Below, one piece after another: positions 18,292-26,621 of a stretch of DNA of 64,000 nt (positions are counted from its first letter, which is position 1; every line of letters begins with the position of its first letter). The DNA comes from Sphingomonas sp. (GTDB lineage Bacteria; Pseudomonadota; Alphaproteobacteria; Sphingomonadales; Sphingomonadaceae), in contig NZ_JAFKLZ010000004.1 in the NCBI RefSeq assembly GCF_017304615.1, positions 124,001 through 188,000 of the forward strand, in the 5' to 3' direction. The translations under genes were made by a program, and so were the position numbers. The notes under the pieces were generated by a model. That model did no database searches. It was not told the DNA's origin and saw only the letters and a list, made by a program, of their open reading frames with translations.

Positions 18292-19916
18292 AGCCGCGAC
18301 GCCCGCGTTTCTTGTGCGGTGATGAATTCGAGTAGTGCCGGCTGGCCCGCCTCGGTCGCCGCTATACCGCGCCGTATCGCCGGGACAATCTCGTCGGGTT
18401 GGGAAATGCGCTCGCCATACCCCCCCATTGCCCTTGCAAACGCGGCATAGTCGCCCGAAATGTCCGTCGCGCGGAACCGGTCAGTGGCGACCGGCATGAT
18501 CGGCAACTCGATCGCCATGGCCGAGTTGTTGAGCAGGATCGACAGGATCGGCAAGCGCTCCCGCACGGCCGTCTCGAAATCCATTCCGGTAAAGCCGATC
18601 GCGGCATCGCCCCACACATTGATGCACAATTTGCCGGGACAGGCGAGCTTCGCCCCCATCGCCAGCCCTAGCCCGTAACCAAGCTGTGTCGATTTGCCCC
18701 AGCCGATATAGCTGAGCGGTGTCCGCGTCTTCCAATAGGGGGTCAACTGGTCGCGCGGAGAACCCGCGTCATGCGTGATGATCGTGTTGGCGACATCCAC
18801 CGTGTGCTGCAGGTCCCACAATACGCGATAGGGACTGAGCGGCGTGTCGTCGCTTTCGAGCAGCGGCAACCAGCCGGCAAGCCATTGCGCCTCGATCTCG
18901 GCGATCTCCGCCGCGACAGGCCCGGGATCGCGCGCGCTGGTCAACCGGTCACGGCATGCGTCGACCAGCATCGCCAGCGTCAGCCGCGCGTCCCCGATCA
19001 GCGCGTCGATGCACGGCACGCCCTTGTTGAGGTCCGCGGGGTCGAGCGTTGCGTGAACGATGTTCGCCCCCACCGGCATGGAGACCCCGAAAGCAGTCTC
19101 CGAAAAGCTGCAGCCGATGCCGAGGATGAGATCGGCCCGGTCGAGGAAGTGACGTAACTGGCCCGGAATCGCAGCCCCGCCGGATCCCAGCGCGAGGGGA
19201 TGCGTCTCATCGAACGCGCTCTTGCCCTCTAGGGTCGTGGAAACGGGCGCGGCGAGCAGCTCCGCGAGCACCCGCAGCTCGGCATAGGCCTCGGCCCAAT
19301 GTACGCCCTGCCCGGCATGAATGACGAGCCGTTTGGCCGCCACCAGGCGCTCGGCGACGCGCGCGATCGCGTCGGGATCGGGCGCGGTGCGCGTCGAGAC
19401 AACAGGCGTATAGGCCAGCGGCTCGGGCATGTCCTCCTCGAGCACATCCCACGGCATCTCGACGAGAGCGGGGCGCAACCGGCCGTTGCGCAGCGCGGTA
19501 AAGGCTCGACGCAGAATGGCGGGCGTTTCCGCAGCAAGCAGAATGGGCTCGGCTGTCTTGGTGATGTCGCGCATCGCGATGCAGGCGTTGTAATTGTCCG
19601 GCACATGAGCGATCCGCCGCGCATAGCCTTGCGGCAAGACCAGCACGGGCACGCTCTCGGAATAAGCCTGAGCCACCCCTCCGTACGCGTTTTCGGTTCC
19701 CGGCCCATGTTGCATGGCGAACACGCCCATGCGGCGGCCGCGCGTCATGCGCGAGAGGGCGTCCGCCATATGCAATCCGGTCCGTTCCTGCCGGACGATT
19801 ACCGTGCGGATACCGGCCGCGGCAGCCTGTTCGAGCACCGCGTTCCGCGGATAACCGAAGACGACGTCGATCCCCTCCAGCCTGAGGATTTCGGCAATCG
19901 CCGTGCTGACTTTCAT
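18288..19916 (-). CDS. Thiamine-diphosphate enzyme, acetolactate-synthase-like
   Basis: This 542-residue protein has the three-domain ThDP layout. The cofactor-activating Glu is E44 in VRQERTGLHMADA. The C-terminal Mg/ThDP motif starts at WGDAAIGFTG and ends at LLNNSAMAIE (GDx~27N). The middle domain contains GIGCSFSE, with no obvious FAD requirement. Similar proteins decarboxylate 2-oxo acids or cleave or carboligate them; the substrate is not recognisable, and the glyoxylate carboligase, oxalyl-CoA and sulfoacetaldehyde types do not fit clearly. It is coupled by ATGA to the TauD-like gene and by GTGA to the MFS. Confidence 0.85.
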   Translation of the reverse strand: MKVSTAIAEILRLEGIDVVFGYPRNAVLEQAAAAGIRTVIVRQERTGLHMADALSRMTRGRRMGVFAMQHGPGTENAYGGVAQAYSESVPVLVLPQGYARRIAHVPDNYNACIAMRDITKTAEPILLAAETPAILRRAFTALRNGRLRPALVEMPWDVLEEDMPEPLAYTPVVSTRTAPDPDAIARVAERLVAAKRLVIHAGQGVHWAEAYAELRVLAELLAAPVSTTLEGKSAFDETHPLALGSGGAAIPGQLRHFLDRADLILGIGCSFSETAFGVSMPVGANIVHATLDPADLNKGVPCIDALIGDARLTLAMLVDACRDRLTSARDPGPVAAEIAEIEAQWLAGWLPLLESDDTPLSPYRVLWDLQHTVDVANTIITHDAGSPRDQLTPYWKTRTPLSYIGWGKSTQLGYGLGLAMGAKLACPGKLCINVWGDAAIGFTGMDFETAVRERLPILSILLNNSAMAIELPIMPVATDRFRATDISGDYAAFARAMGGYGERISQPDEIVPAIRRGIAATEAGQPALLEFITAQETRASRL

Positions 19917-20869
19917 GACCCGGCCGCGTCTCCGGGGCCGAGCGGCCGCTCTCCCACCACCGTGGTGCGGATCAAATGGCGACGCTCATACTTGAAATCG
20001 TGAATGCCGCGATGCAGCGTGAAGCGATTGTCCCACACGAGCAGCGTATCCTTATGCCACTTCACGCGGCAGTGATAATGGAGGTGCTGTGCCAGACTCT
20101 GCAGGTAGGCCAACAGCGCGCGGCTCTCCTCCTCGCTCCAGCCGACGAAGTGTTTGAAATAGGCGGTCGTCGCGAACAGAGCCTTACGCCCCGTAACGGG
20201 ATGAGTGCGGACCGCCGGATGAATATTCTCTAGCTGATCCTCCGCGAAATCGTGGCTCTCCCGCAGCCGCAGCCGCTTTTCCGGCGCGAGCTTTTCGTTT
20301 TTCGACCAGATGTCCTTGCCCGAATAGACAACCTGCAGCCCGTCGAGCAGCGCCTTCATCCCCGATGAAAGGTTTTCATAGACCAGATAAGCATTGGAAA
20401 AGGCGGTATCGCCCCCCCATTGCGGCACTTCCAATGCGCGCATCACTATGCATTTGGGCGGGCGCAGGAGGAACGGGCTGTCGGTGTGGAAGTGTTCGAA
20501 CGAGGGCACGACATTTTCCGGTTCGTGCGCCTCCCGACGAACCTCCTGCATGTCGCGGTGACCGTCATAGATCGGCGCTTGCGGCAACTCGGTGAGTTCC
20601 CCGAAATGCCGCGAAAAGGCCTTATGCTGCTCCGGCGTCAAATCCTGATCGCGAAACACGATGACGAGAAAATGCTCGAATGCCTTCATGATCTCGGCGA
20701 GCACCTCGGGGTCGAGATCCCCACGCAGATCGACCCCGCTGATCTCGCAGCCGCAAGCGCCGGAAATAGGCGTGACTCCGATCCGATGAAACTCGGGCAT
20801 CGGCAGCCCGGCGACTATCGGTTGCCCGGCCGGGTCCCTGGGTTCGACGAGGTTCGGCTGACTGGCCAC
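19913..20869 (-). CDS. TauD/TfdA-family Fe(II)/2-oxoglutarate dioxygenase
   Basis: This 318-residue enzyme has the iron triad visible as HFHTDSPF (His and Asp) and TLHRGIHDF (distal His), with the 2-oxoglutarate Arg in RRHLIRTTV. Members hydroxylate next to a heteroatom, releasing sulfite, phenol or an aldehyde from taurine-, aryloxyacetate- or ether-like substrates. In this operon an aryl ether or aryloxy-acid would make sense, but that is inference. GTG start with AGGAA 5 nt upstream; 72 nt after the receptor gene and overlapping the ThDP gene. Confidence 0.9.
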   Translation of the reverse strand: MASQPNLVEPRDPAGQPIVAGLPMPEFHRIGVTPISGACGCEISGVDLRGDLDPEVLAEIMKAFEHFLVIVFRDQDLTPEQHKAFSRHFGELTELPQAPIYDGHRDMQEVRREAHEPENVVPSFEHFHTDSPFLLRPPKCIVMRALEVPQWGGDTAFSNAYLVYENLSSGMKALLDGLQVVYSGKDIWSKNEKLAPEKRLRLRESHDFAEDQLENIHPAVRTHPVTGRKALFATTAYFKHFVGWSEEESRALLAYLQSLAQHLHYHCRVKWHKDTLLVWDNRFTLHRGIHDFKYERRHLIRTTVVGERPLGPGDAAGS

Positions 20870-20941
20870 GAAAGTTCCTTACAAAATGAACTGAGGCGGT
20901 AGCCGGAGACGGCTTGCGGCCACCTCCGGCATCCCCCTGGA

Positions 20942-23404
20942 TCAGAAGTTGCGCTTCAGCGTCACCGCCCAGGTCCGCGGTTCGCCAGGCGATCCCTGGA
21001 TCGAGTTGGTCGAACCACGATTGTCGAAAATGTCGGTGTAATAGAGTTTGTTGGTCGCGTTGCGGACTTCGCCGGAAATCTCCCAATCACCGTTGGACGT
21101 CGCATAGGTGAGTCGGAGATTCAGCAGCGTTCGCCCAGGGACGAGTCCGAAAATATCGCGCCCCCCGGTCGCCGCGTCGACGTTGTTGGAGTTGCGGTTG
21201 AACGCATCCTCGTGCGCGACGTCGAAGCGCGGCGTCAGCGTTCCCGCCGAGCCGAGCTCGATCTTATACTGGGCGCTCACGCTCCATTGCCACGGTGAAA
21301 TATAGACGCCCTTGTCCTCAAGCCCGATGCCGGAACTGGCCGCGATCGCGCTGATCGATGTGTACCTGAAGTAAAGATACGCGAGCGAGGCGTCGATCGA
21401 CAGGCCCCGCAACGGACGGAGCGACAGCTCGGCTTCGAAGCCTTTGACGTCGGCCTTGCCGGCATTGAGCGGCAGTGCGCATGGCGTAACCGGCGCAAAC
21501 GGGCAGCTCGAAACCGAGACGAGGATGTTGTCGTATTTGTTGATGAAAGCCGATGCGTTGAGGCGAAGCATGCGATCGAACAAGTCGCTTTTGAAACCCG
21601 CCTCATACGCCGTCAGCGTTTCCGCCTGGTGCGGCAGCGCCTGCGCGGGGAAGAACGGACGGGGATTGATCCCGCCCCCTTTGAAACCCGTCGAAATCTG
21701 GCCGTAGACCATCAGCTCGCTGCTAGGCCTGAATTGAACGGCGCCGCGATAGTCGAAGCGATCGCCGGCATATTTCCCGACCAGGCCGTTCAGCGAAGCG
21801 AGTGACGGCGGCACCGCGCCACCCGAGGAGGAGCCCGGCACGCCGAGGCGTCCGTAGATGAAGCTCTTGGTCTGATCCGTGTACCGCAATCCGCCGATCA
21901 AGGTCACCTGCGGAATCGGTGTCAATTCGGCGTTGATGAACCCCGCCTTTGTCCGGGCCGGCACCGAATTGTCCTCGATGAAGTCGAGCGTCGTCAGCGT
22001 GACGCGCGACCGGTTGCGGCTGCGCTTGTCGAAGTAGAAGCCGCCGACGGTAACGTTCAGGATGTCGCCGATCGCGGCGGTCAGACGTACTTCCTGGCTG
22101 AACTGTCGGTTATAGATCGCGTTGGCCTGAATCGTGGGGCTGAGCGGCGATCCGTCGCCCGACGTATAGACGCCGTCGAACTTGCGATAGGCGGTGATCG
22201 AGGTCAGCGTGACCTTATCGGCGAGTTCCGCAGTGATTGTCCCCGCTACGCCCCAACTGTTGATCGACGCCCTGTTGGGCGCGGCCCACGGCGCGGAACC
22301 GTCACGCGGCGCAAGGTTCGTGTTGTTCTCGTAATTGACGTACGGGCTGTTGGTATAGGTATCTTGCGCGTACGGGCCGAACGGCGAATAGCTGATAAAG
22401 GGCGATCCGGTCGCCGTGCCATAAACGTTGCCATTAAGGACGTACGGCGCGGCAACGGGCGTTGCGACGCCGGTCAGTGTCGAACCGGGCGCAGCGTTGC
22501 GGCCGACATAGAGCAATGTCGTCGGCCCGTCCTCGCTGGAGTCTCGAGTCACGTCACCCGTCAGATCCACAGTGATCCGCGAGGTTGGCAGCCAGCGCAG
22601 CGCTAGACGGCCGGCCACGTAATCCTTACCGCCCTGCGTCCCCAGCTTGCAGCCGTTGCCGACGACCGAACTAGGCACCGTCGAACCGGGATGCGTGCAC
22701 GCATAGTCGAGCCGCGTGACGTACCCGTCCTTGCGCACACCAGCACCCGATAGCCTGGCGAACAGCTGGTCAGGGATGAGCGTGATGTTGGTCGCGCCGC
22801 GAATCTCGACCCGGTTATAACTACCGTACGTCGCCGACAGAAAACCGTCGGTGCTGCCGTCCGGCTTCTTCGAATAGAGCTTGATCGCGCCACCGATCGA
22901 ATTCTGGCCTGCCAACGTACCCTGGGGGCCGCGCAGGATTTCAACGCGCTCCAGATCGAGCAAGTTGAGCATCGAGCCGTGCAAGGTCGGAAGATAAACG
23001 TCATCGACATAGATGCCGACGCCGGGTTCAAGTGCAAAGGTCGTGTCGCGTTGACCGACGCCGCGGATATAGGCGACGACCGACGGTCCATAGGTGGCCG
23101 AGGCCGCGCGCAACGTGACGTTCGGCGCGTAGCCGCCCAGATCGGCGACGGTGATCTGCCCGCGCTCGCTGAGCTGCTCCCCGCTCATGGCGGTGATCGC
23201 GATCGGAACGTCCTGAAGCTTTTGACCGCGAAACTGCGCGGTGACGACAATATCATCGCCCTGCGGGCTATTGTCCGTCGTCGTTGCGGTGGTCGTGGTG
23301 GCCTGGCCGTCAGACTGCGCGGCGGCAGGCGCCGCGATCCCCAGCGCGCCCGCGATCGCCACGAGTGAAGTGGCGGCGTTCAATCGGCTAAAACTTAGCG
23401 CCAT
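20942..23404 (-). CDS. TonB-dependent outer-membrane receptor, copy 2
   Basis: This 820-residue receptor has a signal peptide starting MALSFSRLNAATSL and ending in AAPAAAQ. The plug carries DIVVTAQFRGQKLQDVPIAI, YIRGVGQRDTTFALEPGVG and RVEILRGPQGTLAGQNSIGG; the barrel ends in VTLKRNF with terminal Phe. The ATG at 23404 has GGAGGAAG upstream; the longer reading upstream runs through the promoter. It is the first gene of the six-gene operon ending in the Rieske beta subunit and very likely imports its aromatic substrate. It is only distantly similar to receptor copy 1. Confidence 0.93.
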   Translation of the reverse strand: MALSFSRLNAATSLVAIAGALGIAAPAAAQSDGQATTTTATTTDNSPQGDDIVVTAQFRGQKLQDVPIAITAMSGEQLSERGQITVADLGGYAPNVTLRAASATYGPSVVAYIRGVGQRDTTFALEPGVGIYVDDVYLPTLHGSMLNLLDLERVEILRGPQGTLAGQNSIGGAIKLYSKKPDGSTDGFLSATYGSYNRVEIRGATNITLIPDQLFARLSGAGVRKDGYVTRLDYACTHPGSTVPSSVVGNGCKLGTQGGKDYVAGRLALRWLPTSRITVDLTGDVTRDSSEDGPTTLLYVGRNAAPGSTLTGVATPVAAPYVLNGNVYGTATGSPFISYSPFGPYAQDTYTNSPYVNYENNTNLAPRDGSAPWAAPNRASINSWGVAGTITAELADKVTLTSITAYRKFDGVYTSGDGSPLSPTIQANAIYNRQFSQEVRLTAAIGDILNVTVGGFYFDKRSRNRSRVTLTTLDFIEDNSVPARTKAGFINAELTPIPQVTLIGGLRYTDQTKSFIYGRLGVPGSSSGGAVPPSLASLNGLVGKYAGDRFDYRGAVQFRPSSELMVYGQISTGFKGGGINPRPFFPAQALPHQAETLTAYEAGFKSDLFDRMLRLNASAFINKYDNILVSVSSCPFAPVTPCALPLNAGKADVKGFEAELSLRPLRGLSIDASLAYLYFRYTSISAIAASSGIGLEDKGVYISPWQWSVSAQYKIELGSAGTLTPRFDVAHEDAFNRNSNNVDAATGGRDIFGLVPGRTLLNLRLTYATSNGDWEISGEVRNATNKLYYTDIFDNRGSTNSIQGSPGEPRTWAVTLKRNF

Positions 23405-23450
23405 AATCTTCCTCCCCAACGCCGCCCGTTTTTCCGGTGCGGTCGACGCT

Positions 23451-23479
23451 ATCAAAGATGTTGATCAATCAACTGTCAA
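23451..23479 (-). promoter_or_regulatory. Receptor-operon promoter with a MarR-type operator in its spacer
   Basis: On the minus strand TTGACA (23479 to 23474), exactly 17 nt, then TTTGAT (23456 to 23451) form a good sigma-70-type promoter 47 nt before the receptor start. The perfect inverted repeat GTTGAT-CA-ATCAAC (23460-23473) fills the spacer, so a bound protein would block the polymerase. The same palindrome recurs at 24335, 28796 and 31881. Confidence 0.7.
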
Positions 23480-23483
23480 TGCG

Positions 23484-23521
23484 TTTCCGCAGGGTGGAAC
23501 TGTTATTCCGTATTACGGAAT
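23484..23521. promoter_or_regulatory. Tandem IclR-type operators upstream of the receptor-operon -35
   Basis: Two sites lie 21 bp apart, two helical turns: TTTCCG-CAGGG-TGGAAC (23484-23500, one arm mismatch) and ATTCCG-TATTA-CGGAAT (23505-23521, whose palindrome extends inward to give 8-bp arms). Their centres lie about 48 and 69 bp upstream of the expected transcription start, a usual place for IclR activators. The IclR gene 2 stop codon is 25 nt away. Confidence 0.65.
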
Positions 23522-23546
23522 TGGGTACGGCGCAGCGCCGTCGTTG

Positions 23547-24317
23547 TTAGCTGTGTGAGATGGCCGCCATCTCGGTAAGCTTCTGTGCCGCGTCGCGGAC
23601 CGAGAGCGCGAGATCGTCCTCGAGATGTCGCTGATACCGTTTGGACGGCATCGTGAGGCCCAAGCAGCCCAGAATCCCCCTGTCGGCGTCGAATATCGGC
23701 GCGGCCATGCCGGCAATATCGTAGCGAGGATCGTAGTAGCGGGCGAAACCACGCTCCCGAACCAGCTCCAGTTCCTTGTGCAATTCGCTTCGTGTCGAAC
23801 GCGGCCTCCCTGTGAGCGGACCGACGGTGCACTCGCGCAACACGATTTCGATCTCGCCTTCGGAGAGAAAGGCCAGGATTGCGTGCCCCAGCGATCCCCA
23901 GGGCAGCGAAATCTCCACGCCGCGCTCGACCGCGAAGCGAAGCGGATTCGGCGTAATCGCGACGTCCGCGATCGTCGCCGTGCGGGATACCGGGCTGTAG
24001 AGGCAGAGCACAGCCGTTTCCTGCCACTGGGAAACCAATGCTTCGAGGAATGGGCGGGCGCTACGCACCAGATCGAACGCGGCGACAAGCTGCGACGCGA
24101 GCCGATGAAGTTCCCGCCCCGGGCGGTAGCTTTGGCCTCCCCCGCGTTCGACGAACCCGGAACGCAAGAATACTTGAAGCAGGCGATGCACGGAACTTAG
24201 CGGAAGATCGGCACGCGCCGCCAGTTCGCCGAGCGAAAACTGGGGAGCCCCGCTGGCGATCAACTTCAGCAGATAGACCAGCCGGTCTCCGGAGCCGCGC
24301 GGCGCTTTCGATGTCAT
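23547..24317 (-). CDS. IclR-family transcriptional regulator 2
   Basis: This 256-residue regulator has a winged helix (FSLGELAARADLPLSSVHRL) followed by the effector domain (LPWGSLGHAILAFLSEGE, RGFARYYDPRYDIAGMAAPI). It lies just upstream of, and in the same direction as, the receptor-Rieske operon and probably controls it. The ATG at 24317 was preferred over one at 24353 because the GTTGAT-AA-ATCAAC palindrome (24335-24348) would otherwise lie inside the gene. The Shine-Dalgarno is weak (TTGGA). Confidence 0.9.
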   Translation of the reverse strand: MTSKAPRGSGDRLVYLLKLIASGAPQFSLGELAARADLPLSSVHRLLQVFLRSGFVERGGGQSYRPGRELHRLASQLVAAFDLVRSARPFLEALVSQWQETAVLCLYSPVSRTATIADVAITPNPLRFAVERGVEISLPWGSLGHAILAFLSEGEIEIVLRECTVGPLTGRPRSTRSELHKELELVRERGFARYYDPRYDIAGMAAPIFDADRGILGCLGLTMPSKRYQRHLEDDLALSVRDAAQKLTEMAAISHS

Positions 24318-24334
24318 TCGCGTCCAATTCCGGT

Positions 24335-24348
24335 GTTGATAAATCAAC
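24335..24348. promoter_or_regulatory. GTTGAT-AA-ATCAAC palindrome between iclR 2 and the SnoaL-like gene
   Basis: A perfect 6-bp-arm inverted repeat lies 17 nt before the iclR gene 2 start (minus) and 49 nt before the SnoaL-like gene (plus). It can serve both divergent units and belongs to the same operator family as 23460, 28796 and 31881. Confidence 0.6.
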
Positions 24349-24397
24349 GTCATTGCCCGATGGTGGCCGAACCACAAGCGGGAGGATGCGCGGCAAT

Positions 24398-24808
24398 ATG
24401 TCGCACGCGGGCATGTTCGAGCAATATATGGCGGCATTCAACGCCGGCGATGCCGATCGGTACGCCCGCTTCTACGCGCCGCAAATCCGCTTCCGCAACG
24501 GCGCCAGCACCGAGCTGGTCGGTCCGGCGGCGATCGTCGACTATTACCGATCGTTCGCCGGACGGATGTCGCGCGTCATCGAGGTGCGCGCGGTTGCCTG
24601 GGGCGAACGGGCATTCGCCGCGGCGCTGGCGTCACGCTTCACGGTGCTCGCGGACAAGGTGCCTTTTGGGGGGGGAATGCTCGGCGCCGGGGATCGGGTC
24701 CACCTCGAAAGCATGGCTCTTTATGAACTCGATGGTGCGCAATTCGCCCGCATCGAAGCCACCACGCTGACCCGTCGCATCGAACGCCGGGAGGAGACAA
24801 GCCAATGA
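24398..24808 (+). CDS. SnoaL-like (NTF2-fold) protein
   Basis: This 136-residue protein has the NTF2/SnoaL cone fold: FEQYMAAFNAGDADRYARFY at the N-terminus, then GPAAIVDYYRSF, and a C-terminal beta-sheet segment. Proteins of this fold are small cofactor-free lyases, isomerases or cyclases. Sphingomonad enzymes that remove formaldehyde from diarylpropane or phenylcoumaran lignin dimers to give stilbenes belong to the same superfamily, which is suggestive beside a lignostilbene dioxygenase, but I see no direct proof. The ATG at 24398 has GGAGG 12 nt upstream; an in-frame ATG at 24386 abuts that GGAGG. The stop overlaps the MFS start as ATGA. Confidence 0.75.
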   Translation: MSHAGMFEQYMAAFNAGDADRYARFYAPQIRFRNGASTELVGPAAIVDYYRSFAGRMSRVIEVRAVAWGERAFAAALASRFTVLADKVPFGGGMLGAGDRVHLESMALYELDGAQFARIEATTLTRRIERREETSQ

Positions 24809-26163
24809 TCGCGCCACCGCAGGAGCCCCCCAGTGCGGCCGTCCACCGCACCAAGGCCATGGTATTCATGCTGTTCGCCGTGTGCGCAATGAACTTTGCG
24901 GATCGAGCGGTTTTTTCGGCGCTCGCGCAAACGATCAAGGCCGACCTGCGGTTGAGCGACCTTGAACTTGGCCTGCTGCAGGGGCTGGTTTTCGCATTGC
25001 TCTATGCGTTGGTCGGTTTGCCGATCGGGCTTCTTGCCGAACGCCACTCGCGAAAGCGCATCGTCGCCGCGGCGACGGCGATATGGTCCGCGGCGACGCT
25101 CGCCACCGGCCTCGCGACCAATTTCCTGCAGCTCGCGGCGAGCCGGTTGATCGTCGGAATGGGCGAAGCCGGGTTCACGCCCTGCGCCGCCTCCATGGTG
25201 GGTGATGTCGCGCCGCGCGATAAGCGTGCGTCGACCATGTCGCTGGTGCTACTGGGGACTCCGGTCGGCATTTTCGCGGGTGCGACGATAGCGGGACTGA
25301 TCGCGGCAAGCTGGGGCTGGCGCGCCGCTTTCGTCGCGTTCAGCATTCCCGGCCTTATTATCGCCGCGCTGTTCCTGCTCATCGTGGAAGAACCGCATCG
25401 CGGGATGACGGACAATACCGCCGCGCCAGAGAGCGCGCCGCCGATCGGCACATTCCTGGCGACTGTAGCGGGAAACCGATCGCTGGTCTGGGTCATCGCA
25501 GGCGGCAGCCTTGCCGGATTCGGCATGACCTCTATCTCGCAATTCCTGGCGGTGTTCCTCGCCCGCGCACACGGCCTTGGCGTCCGCGAAGCCGCAGCGA
25601 CGTTCGGGTCGGTATCGGGAATATCGATTGCGCTCGGGCTGTTGGTCGGCAGCTTCGGGACCGACTATCTCTCCCGCCGCGATCCGCGCTGGCCGGCCTG
25701 GGGAGCAGCGATCGGCCTCGTGTGCGCGCCACCCATCTATCTGGCGGCGTTCCACGCCGGTTCGCTGTCGGTTTCGATTGCACTCCTGCTCTTGGCCGGT
25801 TCGTTCCTCCTGATGTTTTTCGGCCCCACCGCGGGCATGATCCAGAACCTGTTGCCGCCACGGATGCGCGCCAGCGGGGTGGCGCTCTACACCCTGCTGT
25901 ACACGCTCATCGGTTCAGGTCTCGGGCCGGTTTTCGTCGGGGGAATGAGCGACCTGTTCGCCGCGCGAGCCTATGGCACCAGCTACACCATCGATTGTCC
26001 GCATGGCCTTGCGCCTGCGGGCGCACTCGCCGAACGGGCCGCGTCATGCGCTGCCGCGTCGGCCTCAGGCATACAAATGGCGCTTTCGCTGGCGGTATTG
26101 TCGCTCTTCGTGGCGGGGGCCTGCTTCCTGCTTGCCGCGCCGGGGCTGAAACGCAGCGCGTGA
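24805..26163 (+). CDS. MFS transporter (Spinster-like), second copy of this type
   Basis: This 452-residue permease has about 12 membrane segments. Helix 1 reads FAVCAMNFADRAVFSALAQ, the signature loop is AERHSRKR, and RLIVGMGEAGFTPCAASMVG marks helices 4-5. A periplasmic or cytoplasmic loop near residues 395-425 contains three Cys. It is translationally coupled to the SnoaL-like gene, so both probably serve one substrate. It ends 8 nt before the convergent DUF3237 gene. Confidence 0.88.
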   Translation: MIAPPQEPPSAAVHRTKAMVFMLFAVCAMNFADRAVFSALAQTIKADLRLSDLELGLLQGLVFALLYALVGLPIGLLAERHSRKRIVAAATAIWSAATLATGLATNFLQLAASRLIVGMGEAGFTPCAASMVGDVAPRDKRASTMSLVLLGTPVGIFAGATIAGLIAASWGWRAAFVAFSIPGLIIAALFLLIVEEPHRGMTDNTAAPESAPPIGTFLATVAGNRSLVWVIAGGSLAGFGMTSISQFLAVFLARAHGLGVREAAATFGSVSGISIALGLLVGSFGTDYLSRRDPRWPAWGAAIGLVCAPPIYLAAFHAGSLSVSIALLLLAGSFLLMFFGPTAGMIQNLLPPRMRASGVALYTLLYTLIGSGLGPVFVGGMSDLFAARAYGTSYTIDCPHGLAPAGALAERAASCAAASASGIQMALSLAVLSLFVAGACFLLAAPGLKRSA

Positions 26164-26171
26164 ACTCGGAC

Positions 26172-26621
26172 TCAAACCAACGCGTAGTAGCGGAACAGTG
26201 AGCGGTCCGGACCCGTCAGCCGCTCGCCCCCGCCGACGATCACTGTACGCGACAGCCAGTCGTGCGGCCCGGCGGGAACGCGAAAATAGGGGGTCAGACG
26301 GAAATAGGAAGGCTGTGGTTCACCCGGCTTAGGCCTGATTAGATAGCCCCGATTCTGAATGTAGATCTTCGTCCCGTCTTCAGCCTGGAGCAGATAGTGG
26401 GCGCTCAACTCGATCGTGCCGTCGTCGCGCACCAGCGCATAGTCCGCCCCGCTGTGCGGCACCACGGTTCCCGACAGCCGCGGCCCGCTGATCTTCCCGC
26501 CGATCGCCGGCGTATAGCCCTGACTCCCGCCACCGGGCAGCGGCCCGAAAATCTCGCGATCCGCGCCGAACAAAACTTCGATGTCGAACACATGCTCGAG
26601 GCGACAATCGGCTGGACTCAT
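26172..26621 (-). CDS. DUF3237 protein A
   Basis: This 149-residue protein belongs to the DUF3237 family, a beta-barrel of unknown function. Conserved stretches: HVFDIEVLFG, GGKISGPRLSGTVVPHSGAD, LSAHYLLQAEDGTKIYIQNRG and VPAGPHDWLSRTVIVG. The start overlaps the hydrolase stop as ATGA. It is the third gene of a DUF3237-hydrolase-DUF3237 operon and is clearly related to protein B (28290-28772), which shares the motif order but has an insertion after the NRGY segment. Confidence 0.85.
   Translation of the reverse strand: MSPADCRLEHVFDIEVLFGADREIFGPLPGGGSQGYTPAIGGKISGPRLSGTVVPHSGADYALVRDDGTIELSAHYLLQAEDGTKIYIQNRGYLIRPKPGEPQPSYFRLTPYFRVPAGPHDWLSRTVIVGGGERLTGPDRSLFRYYALV

Noticed and set aside
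18288-20869. Taurine/sulfonate utilisation (TauD with Xsc-type acetyltransferase)
   Set aside because: The ThDP protein is shorter and lacks Xsc features as far as I can see, and no ABC transporter or sulfite genes are present; the neighbours are aromatic-type.
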